Part shown: positions 1 to 8,503 of the stretch, in pieces
Numbering within the stretch: position 1 is the stretch's first letter
How the letters are laid out: each line of letters starts with the position of its first letter
The notes under the pieces: generated by a model
Seen by the model: the letters and a program-made list of their open reading frames with translations, nothing else
Databases searched by the model: none
What the model was told of the DNA's origin: nothing
Made by a program: the position numbers and the translations under genes
DNA from: Luteococcus sp048595755
GTDB lineage: Bacteria; Actinomycetota; Actinomycetes; Propionibacteriales; Propionibacteriaceae
Length of the DNA stretch: 64,000 bases
Direction: 5' to 3'
Assembly (NCBI RefSeq): GCF_048595755.1
Contig: NZ_CP184360.1
Span: 310,001-374,000, forward strand

Positions 1-954
1 GGCCAGATGGGTGGGCTTGCGCACGTCGAGCGAGCGCACGAAATCGGGGTAACCCATGTCGGCCGGCCACTGGATGCGCAGCCCCCTGGCAATGCCACGC
101 AGTCGATCCACGTCCTGCTGCTGTGCCGGGGGCAGGGTACGTAGCACGCCGGTGGCGGCCCGCAACATGATCCCGGCGGCGGCCATCCCGGTGAGCAGCG
201 AGATCTGGGCATTCCAGCCCTCGACCGGAAGCGGCGAGCGGAACTCGACGTGCCACTGGTCCCCGTCGGCGACGATCTCCTGCTCCGGCAGGTCGAGGCT
301 GACGCCACCGCGATCGATCTCCTGCTGCTGGCGCAGCTCACCCACCTCACGCAAGAGCTGCAGCCACTCGGGGGCCTTGCCGTCGTCGAGCTGCTGCTGC
401 ACCTCGGTGTAGGTGAGGCGTTCGCGGGAGGTGACCATGGCGCGGCTCACCGTCGCGGCCCGTTCGGCACCCTTCGCATCCAGGTCCACCTGCCACAGCA
501 AGGCCGGGCGAGGGCGCCCGTCGGCCAGCAGGCTCGCGGCCCCCTCCGACAACACCGTCGGGTGCAGCGGCGCACGCTCGGCCGGTGCGTAAAAGGTCTG
601 TCCACGACGGTGGGCCTCCTGGTCGATGGGGCCACCGGGCTCCACCCAGGCCGCCACGTCGGCGATCGCGTACCAGACGCGGAAACCGTCACCGTCGCGC
701 TCGATGAAGACCGCCTGGTCCAGGTCCATCGAACCCTCGGGATCGATCGTCACCAGCGGCAGGTCATTGCGGTCTGCCCACTCCCCCAGCCCGAAGGCCG
801 CCGCGTCGACACCCGACTGGCTCGCCTGCTCCGCGGCGCGCTCCACCTCGGCTGGGAACTCGGACGGAACCTCCAGCTCGGCCCTCAACCGGTCGATGCC
901 AGCCCGGATGGGCTCGGGAACCTGCTGGACGATCCTGATGTGACGGGCGGGCAT
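1..954 (-). CDS. RNB-domain ribonuclease (RNase II/R family), 3' end outside window
   Basis: The first 318 residues of an RNB-type 3'-5' exoribonuclease; the gene runs off the left edge. The catalytic signature IDPEGSMDLDQAV lies at about residues 70-82, with the metal-binding aspartates at 71, 77 and 79, followed by the usual YAIADVAAWV block. The N-terminal part before it (about 60 residues) is short, as in actinobacterial RNB proteins that lack the cold-shock domains of RNase R. The ATG at 954-952 has an AGGAG box just upstream. It lies downstream of the zinc-ribbon gene in the same direction, separated by 32-bp repeats. Family assignment is firm; the substrate (bulk mRNA or structured RNA) is inferred. 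Confidence 0.9.
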   Translation of the reverse strand, partial: MPARHIRIVQQVPEPIRAGIDRLRAELEVPSEFPAEVERAAEQASQSGVDAAAFGLGEWADRNDLPLVTIDPEGSMDLDQAVFIERDGDGFRVWYAIADVAAWVEPGGPIDQEAHRRGQTFYAPAERAPLHPTVLSEGAASLLADGRPRPALLWQVDLDAKGAERAATVSRAMVTSRERLTYTEVQQQLDDGKAPEWLQLLREVGELRQQQEIDRGGVSLDLPEQEIVADGDQWHVEFRSPLPVEGWNAQISLLTGMAAAGIMLRAATGVLRTLPPAQQQDVDRLRGIARGLRIQWPADMGYPDFVRSLDVRKPTHLA

Positions 955-985
955 GGCGTCTCCTGTGGTGGACGATCAGCGGACT

Positions 986-1074
986 GTCATTCCGGCAAGC
1001 CGGATTCCCTCTTCATGGTCATTCCGGCAAGCCGGATTCCTTGCTCATGGTCATTCCGGCAAGCCGGATTCCTT
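986..1074. repeat. Three 32-bp tandem repeats with a CCGGC-AA-GCCGG hairpin
   Basis: Three units start at 987, 1019 and 1051, an exact 32-bp period. Each holds ATTCCGGCAAGCCGGATTCC, whose core CCGGC/GCCGG forms a 5-bp stem. The spacer half varies slightly (for example CTCTTCATGG against TTGCTCATGG). The third unit is inside the end of the zinc-ribbon gene and encodes its last residues. The unit looks like a REP-type or dRS-type intergenic repeat; a transcription-attenuating role between the two minus-strand genes is possible. Confidence 0.85.
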
Positions 1075-1797
1075 GGTACGCACGAGGATGCGATCACACT
1101 CCTCGCAGCGCAGCACCTCATTGGGCGGTGCCTCGGCATAACGACGCAGGTCGGCCAGATTGGCCTCCAGCTGGCAGCCCGTGCAGCGCTTGGCCTTGAG
1201 CTCGGCCGCACCGATCCCCAGGCGTCCGCTCAGCCGGGTGTAGGTAGCCACCAACTGCTCCGGAAGCAGCCGCACCAGCGACTCACGCTCGACGCGACGC
1301 TCCTCCAGCTCGGCGTCCAGGTCCTTGAACTGCGAATCCCGCTTGGCCATCAACCCACGGATGCGGTCCTCGAGCTCCTTGCGTCGGGTGTCGATCTCGC
1401 GCACCTCGGCGGTCAGGTCCTCCACCACCTGCATGGCATCCAGCTGGTCGTCCTCGAGCTTGCGGATCCGGCCACCCAGGTGGTCGATCTCCTCGGTGAG
1501 CCCCCGCAGGGCCTTCGGATCGCCCACGCTGCCGTCATTGACGCGCTTCTGGTTTCGTTCCAGCCGCTGACGGGCAGGCACCAGGTCGTCCTCGACGCGC
1601 TTCGCGTCGGCCTGCGCATCGCTCAGCCTGGTCTGGGCAGCCACCTGCTGCTCCACCATCTGCTGACGCTCGGCCATCAGCGTCTTGATCGTCTCCAGCT
1701 CCGGCAGCGTCCGACGCCGATGGTTCAGCTGGTTGACCTGCAGGTCAAGGGCGGCAAGGTCGAGCAACCGCAGCTGGTCAGCCGGTTCGGCGAGCAT
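1051..1797 (-). CDS. Coiled-coil C4-type zinc ribbon protein (zf-RING_7 family)
   Basis: A 248-residue protein. Residues 1-180 are a long, charged, heptad-rich coiled coil. The C-terminus carries a four-cysteine zinc ribbon with Cys205, Cys208, Cys231 and Cys234. This is the actinobacterial DUF/zf-RING_7 arrangement; members are thought to bind nucleic acid, but the molecular role is unknown. The ATG at 1797 is preceded by GAGGAGA. The last residues (ESGLPE) come from the third copy of the 32-bp repeat, so the original stop has probably been lost to repeat insertion or extension. It is likely co-transcribed with the RNB ribonuclease downstream. Confidence 0.9.
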   Translation of the reverse strand: MLAEPADQLRLLDLAALDLQVNQLNHRRRTLPELETIKTLMAERQQMVEQQVAAQTRLSDAQADAKRVEDDLVPARQRLERNQKRVNDGSVGDPKALRGLTEEIDHLGGRIRKLEDDQLDAMQVVEDLTAEVREIDTRRKELEDRIRGLMAKRDSQFKDLDAELEERRVERESLVRLLPEQLVATYTRLSGRLGIGAAELKAKRCTGCQLEANLADLRRYAEAPPNEVLRCEECDRILVRTKESGLPE

Positions 1798-1870
1798 GTC
1801 TTCTCCTCAGTACATCTGGGTGCGCGTGTCGGCACCCGTGGGGGAAGCCTACCCATTCACGGCCCCGCAC

Positions 1871-1876
1871 TAGGCT
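1871..1876 (+). promoter_or_regulatory. -10 box TAGGCT of the DUF202 pair
   Basis: TAGGCT ends 8 nt before the ATG at 1885. No Shine-Dalgarno sequence fits in the gap, so the transcript is probably leaderless or nearly so. It is one of many such boxes in this window. Confidence 0.5.
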
Positions 1877-1884
1877 CGTGAGCC

Positions 1885-2244
1885 ATGAGCACGCCGCACA
1901 GCAGGTTTCCCCGGCGGGTCTACGAGCAGGGCGACGACCCGGATCCGCGCTTCTCGCTGGCCAATGAGCGCACCTTCCTGGCGTGGATCCGCACCTCGCT
2001 CGCTCTGCTGGCCGGCGGCACTGCCCTGGTCGTGATGGCCGACGACGGCTCCACCCTGATCAGGCTCGCCGCGATCCTGCTCATGGTGGCGGGCATCCTG
2101 GGGCCGGTGCAGGCCTGGCTCAGCTGGTCGCGCACCGAGCTGGCGATGCGCCTGGGGCGTCCCCTGCCCAGCTCACCCCTGGCGGTTCCGCTGGGCGTCG
2201 TCGTGATGCTCGCGGGTCTGCTGTTGCTGTGGGCCGTGCTGTGA
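1885..2244 (+). CDS. DUF202 (YidH-type) membrane protein
   Basis: A 119-residue protein with the DUF202 signature LANERTFLAWIRTSLALLAGG near residues 26-46, then three hydrophobic helices (about 36-52, 58-75 and 98-118). The family is small, inner-membrane and of unknown function. The gene overlaps the next DUF202 gene by the 4-nt GTGA junction, so the two are translationally coupled and may form a heteromer. A TAGGCT box 8 nt upstream marks the start. Confidence 0.9.
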   Translation: MSTPHSRFPRRVYEQGDDPDPRFSLANERTFLAWIRTSLALLAGGTALVVMADDGSTLIRLAAILLMVAGILGPVQAWLSWSRTELAMRLGRPLPSSPLAVPLGVVVMLAGLLLLWAVL

Positions 2245-2567
2245 GCCTGTTCGATCCCGGCCTGCAACCGGAGCGCACCGCACTGTCGTGGCAGCGCACC
2301 TGCCTGGCGCTGCTGGTGGGATCGCTGACCGCCGCCCGGGTGGCGCTGCCGACGGCAGGTGGCTGGGCGCTGGGCGCCGGTGCGCTGGGCTCGGTCTGCG
2401 CCCTGGCGATGATGTGGCTCACCCGACGCCGCTACCGCACCAGCATCGACGCCCTCGGCCGCCCCGAACCGCACCTGCCCACCGACGGCCTGCTGCCCGC
2501 CCTGGCCAGTGCAATGACCCTTGCCGGGGCGCTCTTCCTGACCATCACCCTGGCGCTGATCGGCTGA
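2241..2567 (+). CDS. DUF202 family membrane protein, second copy
   Basis: A 108-residue protein starting at the GTG that overlaps the stop of the preceding gene. It begins DPGLQPERTALSWQRTCLALL, which is the shorter DUF202 form, and has three predicted helices. Paired long and short DUF202 genes are common in actinobacteria. No enzymatic motif is visible and the function is unknown. Confidence 0.88.
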   Translation: MSLFDPGLQPERTALSWQRTCLALLVGSLTAARVALPTAGGWALGAGALGSVCALAMMWLTRRRYRTSIDALGRPEPHLPTDGLLPALASAMTLAGALFLTITLALIG

Positions 2568-2635
2568 TCCTGCCACTGTTCGCCCTCTGCGGAAGCGTCA
2601 AGAACCCACCCTTTTGCACAGGACCCACCACCTAG

Positions 2636-3046
2636 GCTGACCCCAACTCTCGCTCGACGGGATTCCTGCGCAAGAGATGGGGCTGCAGTGCGGGCCTGGG
2701 CGTGGTCGTCCTGGGCGCCAGCACGATGCTGCTGCTGGCCCAGCTGGCGAGCGGTGGCCTGCTCGGCTTCCTGATGCCGATGTTCCTGGTGATGGTGGGG
2801 CTGGGAATCTGCCTGCCCAATGGCCCGGCCGTCGCGCTGCACCGTCATGGCGAGGCCGCGGGAACGGCTGCTGCGCTGCTGGGCGCCTCGCAATTCGTGA
2901 TGGCTGCCCTGGTCACTCCCGTGGTGGGCGCCCTGGAGGATGGCACCTCGCGTCCGATCCCGATGGTGATCCTCACCTGTTCCGTGCTGGCCCTGGCGTT
3001 GATGCTGGCGGCCGGCCCGCGCCTGCGCGCAGACAGTTACGACTGA
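2636..3046 (+). pseudogene. C-terminal remnant of a Bcr/CflA-type MFS drug transporter
   Basis: An open frame from 2636 (after a TAG) to 3046 gives about 135 residues that match only the last third of a 12-helix MFS drug exporter: LGICLPNGPAVALHRHG, AGTAAALLGASQFVMAALVTP and a final helix. About 280 N-terminal residues are missing. No convincing start codon or ribosome site precedes the homologous part; GTG at 2702 is internal to a helix boundary. A deletion remnant is the simplest reading. A short expressed protein cannot be excluded. Confidence 0.7.
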
Positions 3047-3062
3047 GGCTGGACAGGCGGCC

Positions 3063-3117
3063 TGGTCACACTTGCGCTGCGACGGGCTTGCACAAGTCTG
3101 ACCAGTACGTGTGACCA
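3063..3117. promoter_or_regulatory. 9-bp inverted repeat with 37-nt spacer upstream of padR
   Basis: TGGTCACAC at 3063-3071 is matched perfectly by GTGTGACCA at 3109-3117. A nested pair, ACTTG at 3070 and CAAGT at 3092, lies inside. The element sits between the MFS remnant and the padR operator. It could be a terminator left from the lost transporter or a second regulator site. Confidence 0.5.
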
Positions 3118-3145
3118 ACTCCACCGAGCCCGGAACTGGACACGA

Positions 3146-3174
3146 CCAGCTACCATGTAATACAAAGTAGCTGG
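3146..3174. promoter_or_regulatory. 29-bp dyad, probable PadR operator
   Basis: Two 14-bp arms flank a single central base at 3160. The outer CCAGCTAC and GTAGCTGG match perfectly, and the core reads TGTA-A-TACA, giving 12 of 14 paired positions. TGTAnTACA cores are typical of PadR/LmrR-type operators. It lies about 22 nt before the padR start codon and the AAGGAGG ribosome site, where a repressor would block its own operon. Confidence 0.75.
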
Positions 3175-3195
3175 CAGCACCACCAAGGAGGCGGG

Positions 3196-3534
3196 ATGAA
3201 CGAACGGATCACCCAATTGCGCAAGGGCGCACTGGAGCTGGCAGTGATGGCGCTGCTGCTGGAGTCGCCCCGCTACGGAGGCCAGCTCGTCGACGCGCTG
3301 GGCGCTCAGAGCCTCGAGGTGAGCACCGGCACCATCTACCCCGTCCTGACCCGGCTGAAGAAGGCCGAACTGGTGGACACCCACTGGGAGGAATCGCCCT
3401 ACGGCCCCCCGCGCAAGTACTACACGCTCACTGCTGCCGGCGAGGCGGAGCTGGGCGCGCTCACCGAGGCCTGGCGGAGCCTGAGCGCGTCGATCGACGC
3501 CCTGCTCACCCCCGCAGAGGTGTCGGGGCCATGA
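3196..3534 (+). CDS. PadR family transcriptional regulator
   Basis: A 112-residue winged-helix protein of the short PadR-s2 type. The N-terminal half holds the recognition region ending in GTIYPVLTRLKKAELV (about residues 44-59). The wing is the GPPRKYY segment at about 68-75, followed by a C-terminal dimerisation helix. AAGGAGGCGGG precedes the ATG. It is the first gene of a five-gene operon with a HAAS-type membrane protein and an ABC exporter, and a large dyad operator lies directly upstream. Autoregulated repression of the exporter, released by a ligand, is the likely role. The inducer is unknown. Confidence 0.92.
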   Translation: MNERITQLRKGALELAVMALLLESPRYGGQLVDALGAQSLEVSTGTIYPVLTRLKKAELVDTHWEESPYGPPRKYYTLTAAGEAELGALTEAWRSLSASIDALLTPAEVSGP

Positions 3535-4388
3535 CCGTCGACGAATGGCTCACCACGCTCCAACACGACCTGCTGGATCCCCGGGCCCACCGCCATGAGC
3601 TGCAGGAGCTGGCCGAGGCCCTGCGCGAGGCCGCCGACGAGCTCGGCGAGCGGGCCGCCTGCCAGGCCTTCGGCGACCCGGCAGAGGTGGCACGCCAGCT
3701 CAACTCCGGCTCCCCTGCCGAGGCTCCCGACCACCGGCCCCTGGTGGGTTCCCCGCTCGGGATCAATCCGACGACCATCGGCTCCCGGGTGGCCTCGGCC
3801 TTCGACCCGGCCGACTCCAGGATCTTGGTGCCGCACATGATGGGCCTGGGATGGCAGGTGAACCTGGGTGCCGTGGCCGCGCGCCTGCACCTGGTGGAAC
3901 CCGACCAGCTCGACGAGGACGTGCTGGCTGCCCTCGATGACCGCACGTTGACGATGGCCTCCGCCACGGCCTGCCTGCCGGCGCTGCTGGGCCTGGCCCT
4001 GCTCCCCGTCGGCATGGGCCAGCAGCGCCTCCCCAACCAGTGGCCGCTGTTCGGCCCGCCGCACGGGTGGGTCGAGCCCCTCACCGGGCAGTGGCCGCTG
4101 ATCGCGATGGCCCTGTTCTCCATCGGGCTGGCTGTCCTTCCGCGACGCCTCGGCGCGAGCCAGCTGTGGAGCCTGCTCCTACTGGTGGTCGCGACCATGC
4201 TGTCGGTCACCTGCTGCGGCACCATCGCGATGCAGGTCTTTGGTGGCGATCGCCCGATCGGCTGGGTGGGGCTGCCGGTGATGGCCCTCAGCGCGGCGAT
4301 GGGCTTGGCCCAGGGAGTCATCCTGCTGCGCCATGGCGCCCGCGCAGCCGCCCGAGAACACGACCGAAGCCACTCGACCAGGAGTTGA
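3531..4388 (+). CDS. HAAS-type membrane protein of the padR operon
   Basis: A 285-residue protein. Residues 1-75 are a soluble helical domain resembling the HAAS/DUF1700 'permease prefix' fold that pairs with PadR regulators. About four transmembrane helices follow (roughly 140-160, 185-205, 208-228 and 235-260). The middle stretch resembles actinobacterial DUF5808-like regions, but I am less sure of that. It overlaps padR by ATGA. It may sense the membrane or the substrate for the regulator; no catalytic motif is seen. Confidence 0.75.
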   Translation: MTVDEWLTTLQHDLLDPRAHRHELQELAEALREAADELGERAACQAFGDPAEVARQLNSGSPAEAPDHRPLVGSPLGINPTTIGSRVASAFDPADSRILVPHMMGLGWQVNLGAVAARLHLVEPDQLDEDVLAALDDRTLTMASATACLPALLGLALLPVGMGQQRLPNQWPLFGPPHGWVEPLTGQWPLIAMALFSIGLAVLPRRLGASQLWSLLLLVVATMLSVTCCGTIAMQVFGGDRPIGWVGLPVMALSAAMGLAQGVILLRHGARAAAREHDRSHSTRS

Positions 4389-4390
4389 CC

Positions 4391-4695
4391 ATGAACGTGC
4401 AATGGAGCGAATTGTCCCCCGGAATGCAGCTCGCCGTGGCGGTGCTGGCCGTGATCCAGGCAACCCTGTGGTTGGTCGCGCTGGTCTCCTGGGCGCGCAC
4501 GCCACCCGAGCGAATGACCTTGCCGCGCTTGGCGTGGTTGGCGGTGATCCTGGTCGTGAACATCATCGGACCCATCGCCTGGTTCGTCGCAGGACGGCAG
4601 GCCGCGCCGGTGCACCAGGCACCGCCCACCCAGGACTGGGGCAACAAGCAGCAGCGCGCCGTCGACACGCTCTTCGGGGAGAGAACCGGAGAGAA

Positions 4696-4699
<4 letters not shown>
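4391..4699 (+). CDS. PLDc_N-domain small membrane protein
   Basis: A 102-residue protein with two hydrophobic helices (about 13-32 and 45-64) and the WLVALVSWARTP...NIIGPIAWFVAGR pattern of the PLDc_N domain, the membrane anchor otherwise found at the N-terminus of cardiolipin synthases. No phospholipase domain follows. Small stand-alone PLDc_N proteins often sit beside ABC-2 exporters. It has a GGAG site 2 nt after the previous stop, and its stop overlaps the ATP-binding gene by ATGA. Confidence 0.85.
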
Positions 4700-5564
<865 letters not shown>

Positions 5565-5568
<4 letters not shown>

Positions 5569-6323
5569 GTGCCTTCCTGGCCCTGCTCGGCAAGGAATTC
5601 CGAGAGATCGTCAGCACCTGGCGGCTGTGGGTGCTGCCGGGCTTCCTGCTCTTCAACGCGCTCACCGGGCCGCTCTCGGCGCGGCTGAACAAGCAGCTGA
5701 TGGCCAGCGTGCTCGGCCCGGAGGCCGCCAGAGCCCTGCCGGAGCCGACCTTCTGGGACTCGTGGGCACAGTGGACCAAGAACCTGTCCCCCACCGTGCT
5801 GCTGGTCATCCTGGTGACCATGGCCGGCCTGGTCTGTGGCGAGGTGGCGCAGGGCACCGCGGTGCTGGTGCTCACCAAACCCGTCTCGCGCACCGCCTTC
5901 GTGCTGGCCAAGTTCGTGGCGAACCTGGTCTTCATCACCGTCGCGACCGCCATTTCCACCGCCGTCACCTGGGCGCTGACCGCAGCGCTCTTCGACGGGG
6001 TGCAGGCGGCCCCGCTGTGGCGGGCCACCGCTCTGTGGTTGGTGGCTGCGGCCTGTTACCTGACCGTCGCCCTGCTGCTCAGCAGCGCCTTGCCCTCCAC
6101 CCTGGGTGCGGCGGGCGCCTCGCTCGGCGTCCTGATCGTGGTCTCCCTGCTGGGGTTGTGGGGGCCCTTGGCGCGCAACAGCGTGGTAGGTCTGCCGGGG
6201 ATCGCCTCCCAGGCGGGGGCGGGTGAGGCGGTGCACGCCCTGTGGCCGGTTGCCACGTCCGTCCTGGTCAGCGCCGTGCTGCTGGCCCTGGCGGTCCGGT
6301 CACTGACGCGTCGCGAGATCTGA
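5565..6323 (+). CDS. ABC-2 type transporter permease
   Basis: A 252-residue membrane protein with about six helices, beginning ALLGKEFREIVSTWRLWVL, the amphipathic interface helix of ABC-2 permeases. It overlaps the ATPase gene by ATGA and ends the padR operon. The next gene is convergent, with only 2 nt between the stop codons and no clear terminator in that gap. PadR-controlled ATPase/permease pairs usually export drugs, peptides or lipids, but nothing here tells which. Confidence 0.9.
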
Positions 6324-6325
6324 GC

Positions 6326-6883
6326 TCAGGCATTCCACCGGATGATGGCCGGCGACTCCTTCTCCTGCCCCAGCACGCACACCGCGCCGGTGGCCAGCGG
6401 GAAGGACTGCCCGCGGGCGATGTCGATGCCCAGCCAGCACAGCGCCAGCACGCGCGAGGCGTGGCCGTGGCTGAAGCAGATCGCCCGCTCCACCCCGGAG
6501 TCCTGCACCCGCTGCACCACCTTGGTGAGGCGGTCGATCACCTGGGTGCGGGTCTCCCCGCCCGGCAAGGGGTGGGTCCAGATGCGCCAGCCCGGCACCT
6601 GTTCGCGGATCTGGTGGCTGGTCATTCCCTCGTAGTCGCCGTAGGACCACTCGGCCAAGTTCTCGTCGACCTCGGGCGTGAAGCCCGCCAGTTCGGCCGT
6701 GCGCCGGGCCCGCAGGCGTGGGCTGGACAGCACCAAGCCGAAGTCGGCCGGGTCCAGCTTCTGCCGCAGGGCCTTCGCCTCCTCGACGCCGTGGTCGGTC
6801 AGGTCCAGATCGGTGACGGAGGTGTGCTGCCCGGACTTGCTCCAGGCAGTCTCTCCGTGGCGTACCAGGTAGAGCTCGGTCAT
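6326..6883 (-). CDS. Histidine phosphatase family protein
   Basis: A 185-residue protein of the phosphoglycerate-mutase-like fold. The catalytic RHGE motif is at residues 8-11, and the second histidine lies in CFSHGHASR near 140. Length and the LTDHGVEEAKALR segment match the small bacterial phosphatases, which in actinobacteria include acid phosphatases acting on varied phosphoesters. The ATG at 6883 follows a TAGGGT box by 6 nt. It diverges from pepP. The substrate is unknown. Confidence 0.92.
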   Translation of the reverse strand: MTELYLVRHGETAWSKSGQHTSVTDLDLTDHGVEEAKALRQKLDPADFGLVLSSPRLRARRTAELAGFTPEVDENLAEWSYGDYEGMTSHQIREQVPGWRIWTHPLPGGETRTQVIDRLTKVVQRVQDSGVERAICFSHGHASRVLALCWLGIDIARGQSFPLATGAVCVLGQEKESPAIIRWNA

Positions 6884-6889
6884 GACCCC

Positions 6890-6973
6890 ACCCTAGGGAA
6901 TCGTCCTCGCTGCGCCAATGGTCGTGGTTGGCACCGACGTCGGTGCGTGCCGCGGCCGACGCGCCCCTAGAAT
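6890..6973. promoter_or_regulatory. Divergent promoter, histidine phosphatase / pepP
   Basis: The minus-strand box TAGGGT (complement of 6890-6895) lies 6 nt before the phosphatase ATG, suggesting a leaderless mRNA. On the plus strand TAGAAT at 6968-6973 lies 33 nt before the pepP ATG, leaving a short leader with a GCGGAG ribosome site. The two genes thus seem to use different modes of translation start. Confidence 0.5.
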
Positions 6974-7006
6974 GCCCATGGTGCCCACGAGCGAGCGGAG
7001 ACAAGC

Positions 7007-8503
7007 ATGAGCGACGAGCAGACCGGTGACGAGAAGAAGCTGCCGAACCGGCAGACGCCCTTCTCGGAAGCCTTCCGCGAGTTCATCCCGATGGACTGGG
7101 CTCCCTATTCCCAGGAGCTGCCGCCGCGGCTGCCCGCCAGCGTCGCCGCCGAACCGCGGCGCGCCGCCCTCGCCGAGACCTTCCCCGGAGAGCGCCTGGT
7201 GGTTCCTGCCGGGGCCCTGAAGGTGCGCAGCAATGACACCGACTACGTCTTTCGCCCCCACTCGGCCTTCGCCTGGCTGACCGGTCTGGGTGCCGACCGC
7301 GAGCCCGACGCCGTGCTGGTGCTGGAACCGACCGATGCCGGCCACCAGGCCACCCTGTACTTCAAGCCCCGCGCCCCGCGCACCGACCCCGAGTTCTACG
7401 CCGATGCCCGCTACGGCGAGATGTGGGTGGGCCAGCGCGAGAGCCTCGACGAGATGCGCGCCATGACCGGCATCAGCTGCGCCCCCATCAGAGAACTGCC
7501 GGCCGCCCTGGCCAAGAATGCCGAGTCGACGCAGATCCGCGTGCTGCGCGCCGCCGACGAGCAGGTGACCGCCCAGGTGGACGAGATCCGCACCGGCACC
7601 GCCCAGGAACAGGACGCCACGCAGCGCGACGACCAGCTCGAGGTCACCCTGTCGACGATGCGCCTGGTCAAGGACGACTTCGAGGCCGAGCAGATGCGCG
7701 AGGCCTGCCGGGCCACCGCCGTCGGCTTCGAGGCCGTGGTGCGCGACCTGCCCGAGGCGGTCAAGCGCGGCCGCGGCGAACGATGGGTCGAGGGCATCTT
7801 CGGCCTGTACGCCCGCCACCACGGCAATGGCGTGGGTTATGACTCCATCGCCGCCGGCGGGGACCACGCCAACACCCTGCACTGGATCCGCAATGACGGC
7901 GACCTGCGCGACGGCGACCTGCTGCTGCTGGACGCCGGCGTCGAGCTCGACAGCCTGTACACCGCCGACGTCACCCGCACCCTTCCCGTGAACGGCACCT
8001 TCTCCCCCCAGCAGCGCAAGGTCTACGAGGCGGTGCTGGAGGCACAGGAGGCGGGCATCGCCGCCGCGCAGCCCGGCGCGAAGTTCTCCGACGTGCACGC
8101 CGCGGCGATCGCCGTCGTGGCCAGGTACCTGCACGAGTGGGGCCTGCTGCCCGTCACCCCCGAGGAGTCGCTCGGCCCCGACGGTGGCCAGCACCGCCGT
8201 TGGATGGTGCACGGCACCAGCCACCACCTGGGCATCGACGTGCACGACTGCGCCCAGGCACTGCGCGAGGACTACCGTGACGGCATCCTCAAGCCCGGCA
8301 TGGTGATCACCGTGGAGCCCGGCATCTACCTCAAGGCCACCGACCTGCTGGTCCCCGAGGAGATGCGTGGCATCGGCGTGCGCATCGAGGACGACATCCT
8401 CATCACCGAGGACGGCAACGAGAACCTGTCGGCCATGCTGCCCCGCACCGCCGACGAGGTGGAGGCGTGGATGGCTGACCTGCTCGGCAAGACCCATGCC
8501 TGA
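7007..8503 (+). CDS. pepP: Xaa-Pro aminopeptidase (M24B, aminopeptidase P)
   Basis: A 498-residue metallopeptidase that removes N-terminal residues preceding proline. The N-terminal creatinase-like domain (about 60-190) is followed by the pita-bread catalytic domain. Metal-ligand motifs are LLLDAGVELDSLYTADVTRT (two Asp), HGTSHHLGIDVHD (His), ITVEPGIY (Glu) and RIEDDILIT (Glu). A GCGGAG site precedes the ATG. It overlaps the start of the corA gene by 8 nt, so the two are probably one transcript. Confidence 0.93.
   Translation: MSDEQTGDEKKLPNRQTPFSEAFREFIPMDWAPYSQELPPRLPASVAAEPRRAALAETFPGERLVVPAGALKVRSNDTDYVFRPHSAFAWLTGLGADREPDAVLVLEPTDAGHQATLYFKPRAPRTDPEFYADARYGEMWVGQRESLDEMRAMTGISCAPIRELPAALAKNAESTQIRVLRAADEQVTAQVDEIRTGTAQEQDATQRDDQLEVTLSTMRLVKDDFEAEQMREACRATAVGFEAVVRDLPEAVKRGRGERWVEGIFGLYARHHGNGVGYDSIAAGGDHANTLHWIRNDGDLRDGDLLLLDAGVELDSLYTADVTRTLPVNGTFSPQQRKVYEAVLEAQEAGIAAAQPGAKFSDVHAAAIAVVARYLHEWGLLPVTPEESLGPDGGQHRRWMVHGTSHHLGIDVHDCAQALREDYRDGILKPGMVITVEPGIYLKATDLLVPEEMRGIGVRIEDDILITEDGNENLSAMLPRTADEVEAWMADLLGKTHA

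Noticed and set aside
986..1074. A short CRISPR array
   Set aside because: Three units with an exact 32-bp period leave only about 8-12 nt of near-identical spacer, and no cas gene is near.
250..1881. A 543-codon plus-strand frame over the RNase and zinc-ribbon genes
   Set aside because: It is antisense to two recognised genes and its translation is Leu/Gln/His-rich without motifs. It even translates the 32-bp repeats three times.
4333..4695. A 121-residue N-terminal extension of the ABC ATPase
   Set aside because: It is the out-of-frame reading of the PLDc_N gene; the ABC domain starts properly at 4696 with an ATGA overlap.
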